Shown here: positions 1 through 12,122 of the stretch, piece after piece
Position numbering within the stretch: the first letter of the stretch is position 1
How the letters are laid out: each line of letters starts with the position of its first letter
Assembly: GCA_947034895.1 (NCBI GenBank)
Contig: OX344763.1
Span: 19,313,001-19,377,000 of the forward strand
Length of the DNA stretch: 64,000 bases
From: Rhytidiadelphus loreus
Taxonomy: Eukaryota > Streptophyta > Bryopsida > Hypnales > Hylocomiaceae
Reading direction: 5' to 3'
Position numbers and translations under genes: made by a program
Notes under the pieces: generated by a model
Database searches by the model: none
The model's input: only the letters and a program-made list of their open reading frames with translations
What the model was told of the DNA's origin: nothing

Positions 1-2249
1 CAAATGAAAGTTTTGGAGGTACCTAAGATCTTGATTTTTGGCAAGATCTTTTGTATGTTCGGTGTACAAATTAGCTTAAAAGGAACCATGCTAAAATATT
101 TTTTTAAGCAATTTTATAGGTGCTATACTTTATATAAAATTATAGGACCAAAAAAAAAGTGGTGCTTTGGAGGGCATCTAGTTTAGGCAAGAATCTTGTA
201 ATGGTCAATTTTGCAGTAGTTCTTTTTCCATAAGTTAACATATGCACACCCATAATCTATTTCAATTCAAATGTAGGTGTTGTATTTTAGGTATTCAAGA
301 ATTTAGTACAATTAGAGATAGTACTTTGAAAATTCATAATTTATTCATATAGTGTCTAAATAATGCATGCTAAAGTACACGAGAATCCTCCTTTAGTTGC
401 CACTAAGGTATAATAAATATAAATTATATTTAATTATAATAACTATCTTCAATTGTAATTGTTTATGTACAATAATAGATGACATACCTTACAACTTGAA
501 ACAAAAGGCAAATTTCAAACCCGGCTTCGGAATTATAACTATATGAAATGTCATATTTTAATTTTCAACTTATTCAAAAAAAAACTACTAATAGTATATT
601 GCATTTCAAAATGAACTAAAGACCTTAAAATAAAAATTTCTTTGATTTTCAAATATTGATTTACAAATTTATAAAAATTTGGACATGCTTCAAAGTTTGC
701 TTAATTATTTTTGTAACTAACCTAAATGTAATGTATTCCAATGATAAATGACCCTTCAATGTAAATAGCCTATTAGTTTAGTAGGTTGACCCTATTTACA
801 CTACAATTTTGAAGCCCCCCCTATTTGAGAGTCTTTATTCCACCTAAACAGGGGCATATGCAAATCTTATCAATTCATTAACCACCACTGCAAATAAAAT
901 AAAATAAAAAACCAATTTGTCCTCCCGCCAACCCTTTTTTTTACTTTTTGAGAACGTGCCAAGATGGCAATCACTTAAAATTTAGTGAAGCATTGTATTT
1001 CTACATCCATGCATCATTGAGACCAAAAAATATTTTTCAATCAATTTCGTGCACTTTTTCAACCAAATTTGGTGACTTCATCCACATTTTTAATAAAAAT
1101 GTGAATTTTTTGGAGAAAAAAAATTACTTTTATTTAGCATAAAAAGAAAATTTATTTTGAAAAGGTACAATTTGGCCCTATGGTGCCAATAAAAAAGGAT
1201 TACCATCCACCCAAATCGAAACCCAACAAACTTTGATACATGTATAATGTATTGAATATCTATGGATATAATATATGGAATATAAATGTGTTATATATAA
1301 TATTGATATGGTATGCCAACGGGTACAAGTGCCAGGTATGAGATAATCTATATATTGTTAATCCCATATTGATTGTAATTTATCAAGTTTAGAAAAAATA
1401 TACACATAAAGGAGGTAATGAAAAATTATTATAATCCACTCATTTATTAACCCCTAAAGGATCAATATGTTTAGAGGTCCAAAATTGCTTTAAAATACTC
1501 ATCTCCAAAGCAGGGTCAAAATCTTCATCAATATTTGTTTTTTAACAAATCCATAGGATCGTGTAGTTAACTTATTCAAGTACATTGTTCTAAAATTTTA
1601 GAATGAAAATATTGCCACCAATTGCAAGTTCAATGTGCCTAAACTTCAAAATGTAGGCTTTTCTAGCCCTTCCAAAAGTTGTAGTTTTGTCTTTCAACAT
1701 TTTTAGAAAAAAACTTGTATGTTTTATAACTTGTGCATCTAGTCTAAGTCTTGGAAAATGGGTTGAAAACATATGTAAAAATTTTAACCAAAAGAACTTT
1801 CATATTCTTCTTTTAAAAAAAATTTAAAGTGGAAAGTGGTACTGAATGAAAGAAAAAACTAAACTACTAATAAATTTTACAAGGTTGAAAATTGTTAATT
1901 CCAATCGGGTGAAAATTTTCTAGTAAACAATTAATATCATTTAATTTAATTTTTTCATTATTGAGAACAAAATACAACTTTATAAATGCTTTTTCTACCT
2001 TCATTGCTTGCATAATAAAACTCCTTGTAACTCTTACTTTATTATTTGGAATTGAAGGGTTCAAATGTTTTTGAGTAGGTATCAATCTATACAATTCTAA
2101 AAAAATTATTAATATTCTTTTAGAATATATTTTTTGCTACCCAGATGGCATTGAAATTAAAAAAAAACTTCTAACTTTTGTAATATTTATTAGAATGACT
2201 TGAAACCTCGCTTGAAACAAAGCTTCACATTCATCCATACCTTTGAGTT
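1..2249. other. AT-rich spacer, no gene seen
   Basis: Only short open frames with AT-driven composition (poly-K, N, F, I) occur here, with no recognisable domain or supported splice chain. There is no strong inverted or tandem repeat in this part apart from homopolymer runs. I see nothing that supports a gene. Confidence 0.6.
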
Positions 2250-4310
2250 AGATTGTTTGTTTCATTTGTTATGTTGAAATCTCTAGGACCATGTGTCCCC
2301 CTGGTTGTGTTCTTGGTACCATCAGAAAGCTTTTAGCAAGGAGGTTGGAGTGCAAGCTGGAGCTTTCTTTTGTGGCATTCTAATTCGTGGCAAAAATATA
2401 TTAAATTAAAAAAAAATTAGGAACTAAAAAATTAGGAAATTACTTTTACTTTTATTTTGGTTGTGGCAACCGCATAGGGCATACTAATATAGATTATCAT
2501 GAGTAGTATCAATCCTAAAATTTTCATGCAAAACTTCCAAATTATAAAGTCAACAGAAGTTGCTTTAATTCTTGAAAAGCCCATAGTAGGCTCCTTGGTC
2601 CGGTAGGGGTTAAGTGAAGAGGTGAATGAAGTGAAGTGACTATGCACCCAAAAGAGGCAGTTACACATCTGGTTTGCCATTAGTTGCCTCCCCCTCCCAA
2701 AAATGAATAGGTTGTTCATTTTTTTTAAATGCCCCCCCTCCAAAATGCCGTTGATTTCTGAAAATTTCTTAAGCCGTTGATCTTTGAGATTGAATCTAAG
2801 CCATCCATCCAAATACGAATATGGATACAAAATCAAAATACAGATACAGAACCAAAATATGGATACAAATACGATACAAAAATACGAATATAGATACTTG
2901 ATATTGTGATATTGTACAATACAGATACAGATACAATATACGATATACAGATACGGGATACGGGATTTTCATTGTCCCATATTGTTTGTCATGTAAACCT
3001 CATTCAAAAAATTACAAGTAGGGCAAGGGGGATCAAAAATTAAGAAATTAATTTTAATTAATTTTCTTTTTTAAACCTGGGGTGGGGTGGTCTGGAGGGG
3101 AGTTTAAAATTAATTAATTAAAATTTTGAGTGCATAGTAACAAAAGTGTCACTATGCACCCAAAAGTGGTTGGAACAGCCACAACACAAGTTGACTATCC
3201 CTTCAAAAGGTCCCCCCCACATACTCGTGAAAACACTCAAAAACATCAAAATAAACTACAATTCAACTTTGTTAGAAGCACCTTTTTCTAGAAAAAATAA
3301 TGAATTTTCAAAACAAAATTACAATTTTGGAATGAAACATGTAATTTTTATGAATTTTCAAAGTAGAACTCCCTGGGTCACTAAAACCAGTTGTATAGCT
3401 TGGTCCTAAAACCAAAATCTAGATAAATCAATAATCAACCAATTGCAGTTAAATATAATATGGGAATGATTTGATGGCCCTTCGGGTGACACATTTAATG
3501 GAAGTCTACTTGTAAGGAGTAAGTACATTCAAAGACAATTTTGGTTGTTTTCATCTTAATTGAAAATTTCAAATGTACTTTATTGAAACATAGTAACCAT
3601 GATAAAATGCAAATAGGGTCTCCTACCTTAATCTACCTATCCATACCTTAAATTCGATTATTTATTTGTTTTGTTTGTTACGGTGATATCTCCTCGACCG
3701 TGCATCTCTCAATCATGTTCTTTGTACCGTTGGAAAACTCTCTTTAAAGAGGGGTGCACAAGCTTTGTTTCATAGTGTTTGAACCTAAGGTGTGAAAGAT
3801 ATTGAATTTCAAATTTTTTTTGTGTAAAAAAATTAGAAAACTAATTTTACTTTTATTTCGATTGTGGCAATGGTAGAGGGCACATTAGTCTATACCTTAA
3901 ATGAGGTGTTTTTTTTGGGGGGGGGTTGGTATATTTTTTTTGTTACAATGAGATCTTTAGAACCGTACATCACCCAGTTGCATTCATGATACCATTAGAA
4001 AGCTTTCTACAAGGAAGGGGGCTCAGACATTATTTCATGGCGTTTAGACATACATTGTGAAAGTTGTAGATTTTTGAATTAGGGTCAACAATATAAGGCT
4101 ACACTAATCTTCTTTTACACATGAAATTAGTTACTGTTAGTTTTGTTTGTTACAACAAGATCTCTACAACCATGCCCCATCTCCCAAATCAGGTTCATAG
4201 TACCATTAAAAAAAATTGTGAGGAGGGGTGCACAATTGTTCAGTTGTTTGCTGACATTTGGACAAATAATGCGAAAGTCATGAATTTTTGAGTTATTTTT
4301 CGGATTTTAA
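2250..4310 (+). repeat. Degenerate four-unit repeat array
   Basis: Four diverged copies of one unit lie in the same direction at about 2250-2490, 3655-3895, 3935-4090 and 4130-4310. Each begins with a TTTGTTTGTTACAA-like start followed by a GATATCTC or GATCTCTA motif, then 'accatgcatc', then 'ggtaccattagaaa', then a purine-rich GGAGGGGTGCACAA-like stretch. The first two copies also share a tail resembling 'acttttatttcgattgtggc'. The first and second copies are separated by the dispersed repeat at 2639-3192. No coding potential is evident, so these look like remnants of an old repeat family. Confidence 0.55.
2639..3192. repeat. Dispersed MITE-like repeat, copy 1
   Basis: This block is closely similar to 18003-18511. 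It starts ACTATGCACCCAAAA. Near 3138 it has the inverted form of the same motif (reverse complement ACTATGCACTCAAAA), so a 500-bp unit is bounded by about 15-bp inverted ends with one mismatch. Homology between the copies continues past that point to about 3192, through a second ACTATGCACCC motif. The interior has an 'atacagatac' minisatellite and a TTAATTAATT-rich end. No clear target-site duplication was found. Confidence 0.6.
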
Positions 4311-4553
4311 ATCATCTTTATTTTCGCAAACTGAACCAACAACACGGGACTATATTATTTAGTTCCTACTAGTACATTGAATAGGGGTATGAAGGGGACC
4401 CAAAAAAATGAAAGGAACTTAATGTGGAAAATTGTAGACGTTTGGAACATGATGTACAGCTCCCTCCCAGACACTTCAATAACTATTGATGTACAACCGA
4501 AAAGTAGATATTTATATAGTGACTATGGGTCCCCTTAAAATCCCTATTTACAC

Positions 4554-5683
4554 TATAGTAGTCTACTCTAAAAGCGCCCATGCTCTAAATAAAAGCGATC
4601 AAAATGCAAGGGTACATTTTGCTTTCTTCGATGTACTGAAAGTGTACGTTTCAAGAGATGGTTGCTTCTAGTGACCCCTGTGTTTCAACTTCAAGAAAAT
4701 CGTAACTAAGGTAACATGCTCTAAAAGCGACCATTTAAGAGCTGGTCCGCCTTTTTCGTAGTCTGAAGTGGACAAAATTATATCTCTATCATTTTTCAAA
4801 GAAAGAAAAATGGATTTGGAACCTAACACAAGTGGTTTTGTATTTTTCCAAGCATTTTTGAATTAGTTACAAATTTTCAAAGATTCTGGACATAGGCACC
4901 TATTTGTGACTATAGGTCTCCCAAAATCTGTCCACTTGCAACTTGAAAAGCAATGCGTGGAAATCAAAGACAATGATTGGCTCTTACAATAGAAAAACAG
5001 TTTTTCTTTGGTGCATTCAATTGCTATAATGGTCCATTTAAGGATCACCCCATTTCTCCACCTAAAAATAGGGGCGGTTTGAAGAAGATGGGCACTTTTA
5101 GAATACACTACCTTAATTCCACAAAGGTCCAAAAAACATGAAACAACTTGGGTTAGCCTCTTCCTGCAAAAATTTACTGAAAATTATTTTTTAAGAGTAT
5201 CCCCACCCGTCTTGCAAAATGCGGGTGGGATCTGGTTTGCAAAATGCAAGGGGCATCCATTTTGCAAGCCAAGCTCAAAGGGCTGCCCCACTCGTTGGCC
5301 TGTTAAGAGGCCAAAAGTATCCATAAGCTGACAGTGAAAATGACCCCCCCATGGTAACTTCCATCATTCTTGTTGGGAAGGGGGAGTGATTTTGGAAATA
5401 AAATCGTTGAAGGTGAAAAACAAACACCACCTAGAGTTGCGGAAGTTTGTCCTATACTGTTTTGCAGGCCAGGAGCAAGTTGGCAAAATGACCTCGTTTT
5501 GCAGGTTAGAGTCACTTTGCAGGCTGCTCTTCCAAAGAGGCCGTCCATTTTGCCAGACGGGTGGGGTAGTTTTGGAGGTTTCATCCATTTTGGAGGACAG
5601 GTGGGCATGCTGTAATAAGCAGTTTAGCTTCCCCGAAAAGGCTATCAGCTCTTAAATGGTCATTTTAAGAGCAGACTACTATA
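4554..5683. mobile_element. Possible inverted-repeat element with TA ends
   Basis: The left side reads TATAGTAGTCTACTCTAAAA and the right side is its inverted counterpart (reverse complement TATAGTAGTCTGCTCTTAAA), giving about 20-bp inverted ends with two differences. A TA at each outer edge would fit a TA target duplication. A second inverted copy of the left-end region lies inside at about 5075-5120. The element is followed almost directly by a long AAAT microsatellite. The internal open frames overlap on both strands and match nothing I know. The class is uncertain. Confidence 0.35.
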
Positions 5684-5689
5684 CTATAT

Positions 5690-5863
<174 letters not shown>

Positions 5864-6225
5864 ATAAAAATATATATTATATTATATTATTATTTATTTA
5901 TATTATTATTTATTTATTTTTATATATAAATAAATATATAAATAGCTCTGCTATGAGGTTTGCAGTTCGTACGTTATTATCTGACCACAAACTGAAAGGG
6001 AGCCTTCTTCTTCAGTTTCCCAAGCCGAATGCGCCACCTGGAGCCTTGCTGCTAACAATTCCCCCACCCGAATCACTTCTGCTGCTGTAACTTCGAGACA
6101 GGTATCCACGCCTTTCTGCTTTTTCTTCACCAAAAACAGTCAGCCAGCCAGCCATTCCAGATAATATGAAATCCAATAACGGATGCGATTTTTCTTCAAT
6201 TGTTTTGAATAACTTAACTGCTGAC

Positions 6226-6261
6226 ACATGCTTGAACACATGCTTGAACACATGCTTGATC
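6226..6261 (+). repeat. 12-bp direct repeat, three copies
   Basis: The 12-mer ACATGCTTGAAC occurs twice in tandem, followed by a third copy ending GATC. It lies in a short GC-richer stretch without a recognised gene. Confidence 0.85.
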
Positions 6262-6474
6262 AATAGCAACGCAGTAACGTACAACTGTCCAATTATTAAC
6301 TTATCCGAGATTCACTTTGGTCTTTTTCTGGCCACGAATGAGTCTTTTCTGGCCACGGATGCTGCTTCAATCCGCCGTCTGTTCTGTTGCTTGAGATCCG
6401 TCAACCACTCGTTTCAGTTTCAGTTTACATTTCTATAACTTTCTATAATTGTTAATAATAGAAGTTCTTGACGG

Positions 6475-6960
6475 AGTTCAGTTGCGGTTCAAATCCGTCA
6501 GTCCTTTGTTCTCCTTTTCATTCATCAGTTCCAGGCGAAAAGAATTCAACAGTCAAGTTCAAGTTCACTCCATTGGATGCTTCCGTAGTCGTATGGTTCG
6601 TAGATCACCCCCCGACTCTTTATTACATTTCTTATTTTCTGTAACTTATTGTAAACGTTTCTTGAGTTGCGGTTCGGTTCAAATCTTTCTTCAGTCAGTC
6701 CTTTTCATTTTACCTTAACTTACTGTAGTTCCAGGCGAAAAGAAACAGCCAATTAAGTACGTTCGTCAGTCCTGTTTCTGCCAACAACACCATTGGATGT
6801 TTCTTTTGTCTGTTTCGGAGATCAACCACTCTTGTTTCTAGATTGTAACTTATTAAAACGGTTCTTTTCTTGAGTTGCGGTTCAAATCTTCCTTCCGTCC
6901 GTCCTTTTCATTCAGTCGATTCCAGACGAAAAGACCAGCCTCAAGTTCAGTTCAGCTAGT
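6475..6960 (+). repeat. Imperfect tandem repeat, unit about 185-208 bp
   Basis: The phrase GTTGCGGTTCAAATC (or a variant with a small insertion) recurs at 6481, 6666 and 6874. Each time it is followed by a 'gtcagtcc...ttttcatt' segment and then 'ttccaggcgaaaag'. A weaker related segment precedes it at about 6350-6470. No protein product was recognised; this is a non-coding array or a decayed gene border. Confidence 0.6.
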
Positions 6961-6995
6961 CCTGTTTCTTCAGTTTCCGCCAACACTAATATACG

Positions 6996-7440
6996 TTAAG
7001 ATATTGAGTGCCACCACACATTGACACACACACACACCTGGGCCTCCCTATTTGCACAAAAGTGGGGAATGTTCTCTCCGTGGCCAAGAACCAGAGCCGC
7101 CAGGAACCGAAGCCTGTCACTCAGTGTACGAAGTAGAACGATCGGTTCTCCCCCAGCAGGGATGACGTTGAAGCACACACAACAGCCAGTTGCCTGGCGT
7201 CGACCAAGACTGGGATTTTGGTTTTGGGGTTTTTGGGTCTTGCGACAAGTGGCGGGCGGCGCGTGGGAAACCAAAGGTTGTGGTTTTGGGTGGCTTGGAA
7301 TGGTCAATAGGTTTTGTTTTCGGCCCAACCCTTGTTGGCCTCATTGCACAGGCCAGTTTTTGGGGTGGGAGGGACAAAGCGAAAGAGGTTAGAATGCGTG
7401 AGTTTGAGAGAAAATTCGTCCTAGAAAAATTTGATGATCA
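6996..7440. other. GC-richer island with overlapping open frames
   Basis: Composition here is much richer in GC than the surroundings, and open frames run on both strands (for example minus 7117-7377 and plus 7021-7392). None matches a family I recognise. The minus-strand frames are rich in Pro, Lys and Thr. A CA/GT dinucleotide run lies at about 7020-7036. It could be an exon of an unrecognised gene, a captured fragment, or chance; the strand cannot be decided. Confidence 0.2.
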
Positions 7441-7444
7441 GTAA

Positions 7445-10400
7445 AGTAGGACCACTCATTCCCAACCTGTGCCCCATACCCAACCTGTAGGGTGTAGTTA
7501 TTTCCAACCAAGGCTGGAACAAATTTTTCAATTGGAATTAAGAAAAAACATTCTAAGGTCATGACACATGTCTCGAAGTAGTGAGTAAGAAAGTAGGAAG
7601 TAGGGAGTGGGAAAGTGGTTCTTGATTGATTGGAATTGGAAGACTTTGGATATTGGACATGGGTCCATACTGACTTTTTGTGATAAAATTTTCCAAATTT
7701 TTGACAATCCTCATCATTTCTATCTCTGCACCTCTAGAAATATTTGCTTCGCCTTGTTGACTACTTTAGATCATGTCCACGATTGCTTATTTGATTGGTT
7801 GTGGGTGGCTCCTTTGTAGTGGGTGTCGGAGCTAGGTTTTGAATGGAAAGTTTTAGAAACCTAGTTTTGAACCCCTCTTTCAAGGAGAGCCAAGCAAGTG
7901 GAAAGCAAATATTCTCAAAGTATATGTGAGTTATTAACTCTTGAACAACCAAAAAATTAACCAAATTTAGTTGCTCTCATTGACATTAACAAGTTGTAAT
8001 TAATTCTAACTCTACCATTTTTGGAGGCTATGGAAAGTACAATAGAACTTCCATGAGGTAATAGCCCCATGACAAGAGGAGAATATTACATTGGAGGGAT
8101 TATTGCTTTAGAGAGAGGTTGTGGCATTAGTGTTGTTTGAAGATTTTTTTAGTGGGCAACAATTTTGAGGCACTCTTGGAGTGAAGTCACATTCACTAGA
8201 GTGACATTTGAATTCCAAATTCAATAAAAGTTGTTTTTTCTTTTTTTACTTATTTTGTACATCTTCAATGCATTGGGCAACACATCCAGGCTAGGAGTGA
8301 AGGAATAATATTACTTTAAAGAGGTTATTGGCTTACGAAAGTTTACTTTATAGAAGTTCTACTTTACTATGTGATTATTCAAAATCTTCCTATTTAGGCA
8401 CATGATTAAAGTCAAAATGAAGCTTCTAAAGGTACAAGCCTTTAGATCTTAGTCTCCATCTTACTTGAAGTATGAAGATTGGATTATAAGGTTTTCGTTT
8501 TAAGACATTTTTAGCACCCAAGGCCGAGCCCAAGCCCAGGGGGAACACTCACGGTTTTTAGAAAACTACGTGAGTTAAAAGATAGGATTCATTTAATTCA
8601 AAGGGGGAAAATTTTATATAATTTGAAGAGCTATTATAGGGTTCATGAAATGCTACACACTCTAATATATATAAATTAGGGTATGTAAAAACATCATATA
8701 ATAGGAATTCTTATTAATAAGTTAGCCTTGACAAATAGAAGCCATGCAAATTTTTCATAATATGAGTATAGATGTGGACAAATAATTTCATATGGATGAT
8801 AAAATGAACATATTCAAGAAAATCTACGATGAAGGGTGGTCGACTAAGATTGTGCCATGGTACTTGTAGTGTATATATAAAAACAAACTAAATGTAAATA
8901 TAAGACATCAACTCAAAGTAGAAAAATTGTCACATTGTATGAATAGGAAGGTTTACCTTAGTGGGTTCAACAAACTAAAAATTGGACAATATGAAGATAG
9001 AATTTATAGTTCATTTAACTCTAAGCTTTGAAGCCATATGTGTTAATCACACTCATATTGAATGAGATTTTCATGGGATAGTTTCATTAGGAATTCTAAA
9101 GTGTTCAATGTTATTAACCCCTAAAGACTAGAGGGTGTTTGGGAAGAGGAAGAATCCAAAATTGCTAACTTTGATGCATTGTCTAAAATAAAAGATTATC
9201 TTAAAAAAATCCAATTGTATAAAAGTGTATTATGTAGTTATAACAACGTGTAGAAACAATTTCAGCCTATTTGACCATGTGGATTGAAAGATTAGAATGT
9301 TTGAAGTGAGAAAAAAATCTTTATTTTCATTCTTGCGAATTAGGATCAATAGACTTCAAGCCCTCTCAGAGTAAAATATTTGGTCTACACAAAAATGAAA
9401 ATTTTGACTATTCATAAATTTATGATGTTGGATTCACTCATAAAAAATCAGAATCAACTTGCAATGCAAAGTGGTTGAATGCATTGGCAATACACTAGTC
9501 TTTTTTTGATGATTTCTTGTGCAATGAGATATTTTTTAATTTGGAATCTAAATGGTTAAAAATTAGAGACAAATATTTATAATATTTGGAAAAAATTTCA
9601 AGAACTTTGACTTCACATATTGCAAGATAATAGGGCTTGAGGTTAGAAGAAAAAGTTTTTTTCTTGAAGCCACCCTAACATAGCTAATAAAGTTTGACTC
9701 CTTTGAGAATGAGAACTAAATTGTTTTTGATAATTGTATGCCATATTTTATTAGTAATGTAATTGCCAAATTTCAATAGTTGATGAGATTTTTTGCAAAA
9801 GATGCCCAAATTGCAAGGGCTACTAAAAAAATTTAGGGCAGAAAAAAATTATATTTCCACTAAGAGGATACATGTTCACATCTTGTGTCAAAATTTTATG
9901 AACATTTGACCAAAATTGACTTCATAGGGACCTACCCAAAGTTTCAATTGTTCATTCAATGGACAATTGGCCTTTATGGGTTAAAAATTGTCACTTGAAT
10001 TCAATTGATTATTGTTGATTTCACAACGTCTACCCCATACATAGATGTAGTAGATGGAAGAGAAAATTTGTGAAGAAAGGTGGGGGTGGAAGAAAATTGG
10101 ACACTTAAATTTTATATGTAAGATACATCCATTTAAAAACTTGCATGAATGAATTTATAAAAACTATAAGGTATTGAAAATATGCCCTTTCTAGCTTTTT
10201 ATGTAAAAATACAGTCATCTTAAATGCAATAATTAAGGTAAATATCCCCACATAAAATACCCTCTTAACTTAGGTGTATACCTTAAATTACAAGGAATGA
10301 TCCCCCCGAGAGCCCAAGGCATTTCTTAAATTTTCATAGTTTTGTTTATATCTTGTATGACTATATTACTAGCTTTAATTTCATCAAATTGATTACTAAT

Positions 10401-12122
10401 GAAGGTTGATTTTTATAGATTCAAGCATTTATTGGAATGAAAAAAAAGTTGTTTAGACAAAATACCATCACTAAGCTCTTTGTTCATCATCCACAAAATA
10501 GGTTCTACACTATTTAAGAGTTAAAGTTTAGTAAGTTAAGATTTGTCATGCATCAAGATACATCTATGTTTTTATATGGATGTAAAAGACATTATATATA
10601 GTCATGTAACTAGGGGTGGACTATAAGTTCTTTCAAATAGAAGGTTGAATGGATATTACTGGTAGGGACAAAAGCATGGATGTAAAAACATTGTATATGA
10701 GTAGGTTTTAAGTCATGTTTAAAGTCATGACATTAAATGTAAAAACATTGTATATAAACAATGTATTCTATACAATGGCATAACTTTACTCATGTAAAGT
10801 ATATGCTAATCACTATCGAATAATATAATATTGCATTATTAACCAAATTTATTATATTATTGATTTACATGATATATTAATAAACACATTTGTATTTATA
10901 CATAGTTTTATACCTTTACTTCTACTTTTGTTTAGTGTATTATTATTAAAAAGAAAAGATCTTGGAAAGAAGGTTTGACAAATGTTACTATTTAAATACA
11001 TTGTTTCATAAACATAATATCTTCAAAAATACCAAGTTGTATATATAAAGAATGCTATGATAGTTGAACCAACACTATTATTATACATTAAATTATTAAA
11101 AAGTTAACTATTACATATGTTGATATCCAAAAGGTGGAGCCTATTGAAGGATTAAAATTATTTCTAGGTAACTATGGTAGGTTGCTTACGTGGCAATGGA
11201 GCTTGTATTGTCACATGTACAATGAAATCATTTCATTTGTTTCAAAAAAAGGTCATGCATATTACTATGTACCAATATTCAAACTCAAAATCCTTCAATT
11301 TATGCTCCATTTTGCCACTATTTATATGAAAGACATTTTGCTTTCATTTTTATACAAGAAATCACATGCCTTCCATCAATTATGGATTTTTTTAAATTTG
11401 TGAAAATATAAAAATTACAATGAATTATTTGAGAGAAAGTGGAAATTTCAAATCAAATACAAAATGTATTAGAAATAACTTGGAAGTTTATCGATAGTTG
11501 AAAATTATAGTAAGAAAATCATAGCAAAATCCAAATTTCTGTGTCACTCCATATTAATTAACTGAACGGACAAAGTTACACGTTGTAAACCTCAACTGCA
11601 ATAAAACAATTCATTTAAGTGGTTTTCAAATTTTCAAACTGAAGCGAAAACTAAACCTGATGACCTTCATTTCATAGAATGAACTCAAATTCAAAAGAGG
11701 TCAGTTTGATGATTATAATCAAGATCAAGAAGCTCAAAGTTGCTCAAGAAGCTCAAAGTTGCTAAAAGCAACGAAATGATGAGAACAATTTGAAGCTTCG
11801 ACAACAAGCAATTCAAACAGCACTACATACCATGATCAAAACAAAAAACTCACTCCCGAAGATCGGTAAAACCGTAACATTCATTTCTGAAAACAAATTG
11901 AATTTCACCAGGAGGTCAATATCGGACCTTGGAGTCAATGACTCGTGCATGGCACCGACTCTGCCAATGCTTCATTTGATAATATATACCCCAATTCCAA
12001 GGTGCACTGTGAAGGAAACTGAAGTAAATATTCCAGCGTACAACCTCAACAACTAATGATTCCATTACTAGTAGCACAACCTACCGGCTAAGCGACCAAA
12101 GACCAAGACAAAACGTGAGTTC
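7445..12122. other. AT-rich spacer, no gene seen
   Basis: A long stretch with no sustained open frame. The frame at 11134-11403 is AT-driven and has no splice context or domain I recognise. The last few hundred bases (about 11700-12122) become less AT-rich and probably hold the 3' untranslated region of the minus-strand gene that ends at 12123. A short direct duplication of 'gaagctcaaagttgct' lies near 11729-11762. Confidence 0.5.

Noticed and set aside
5303..5655. Several overlapping frames of 74-101 codons on both strands
   Set aside because: They mirror each other in a locally less AT-rich repeat region, show no domain and have no splice context.
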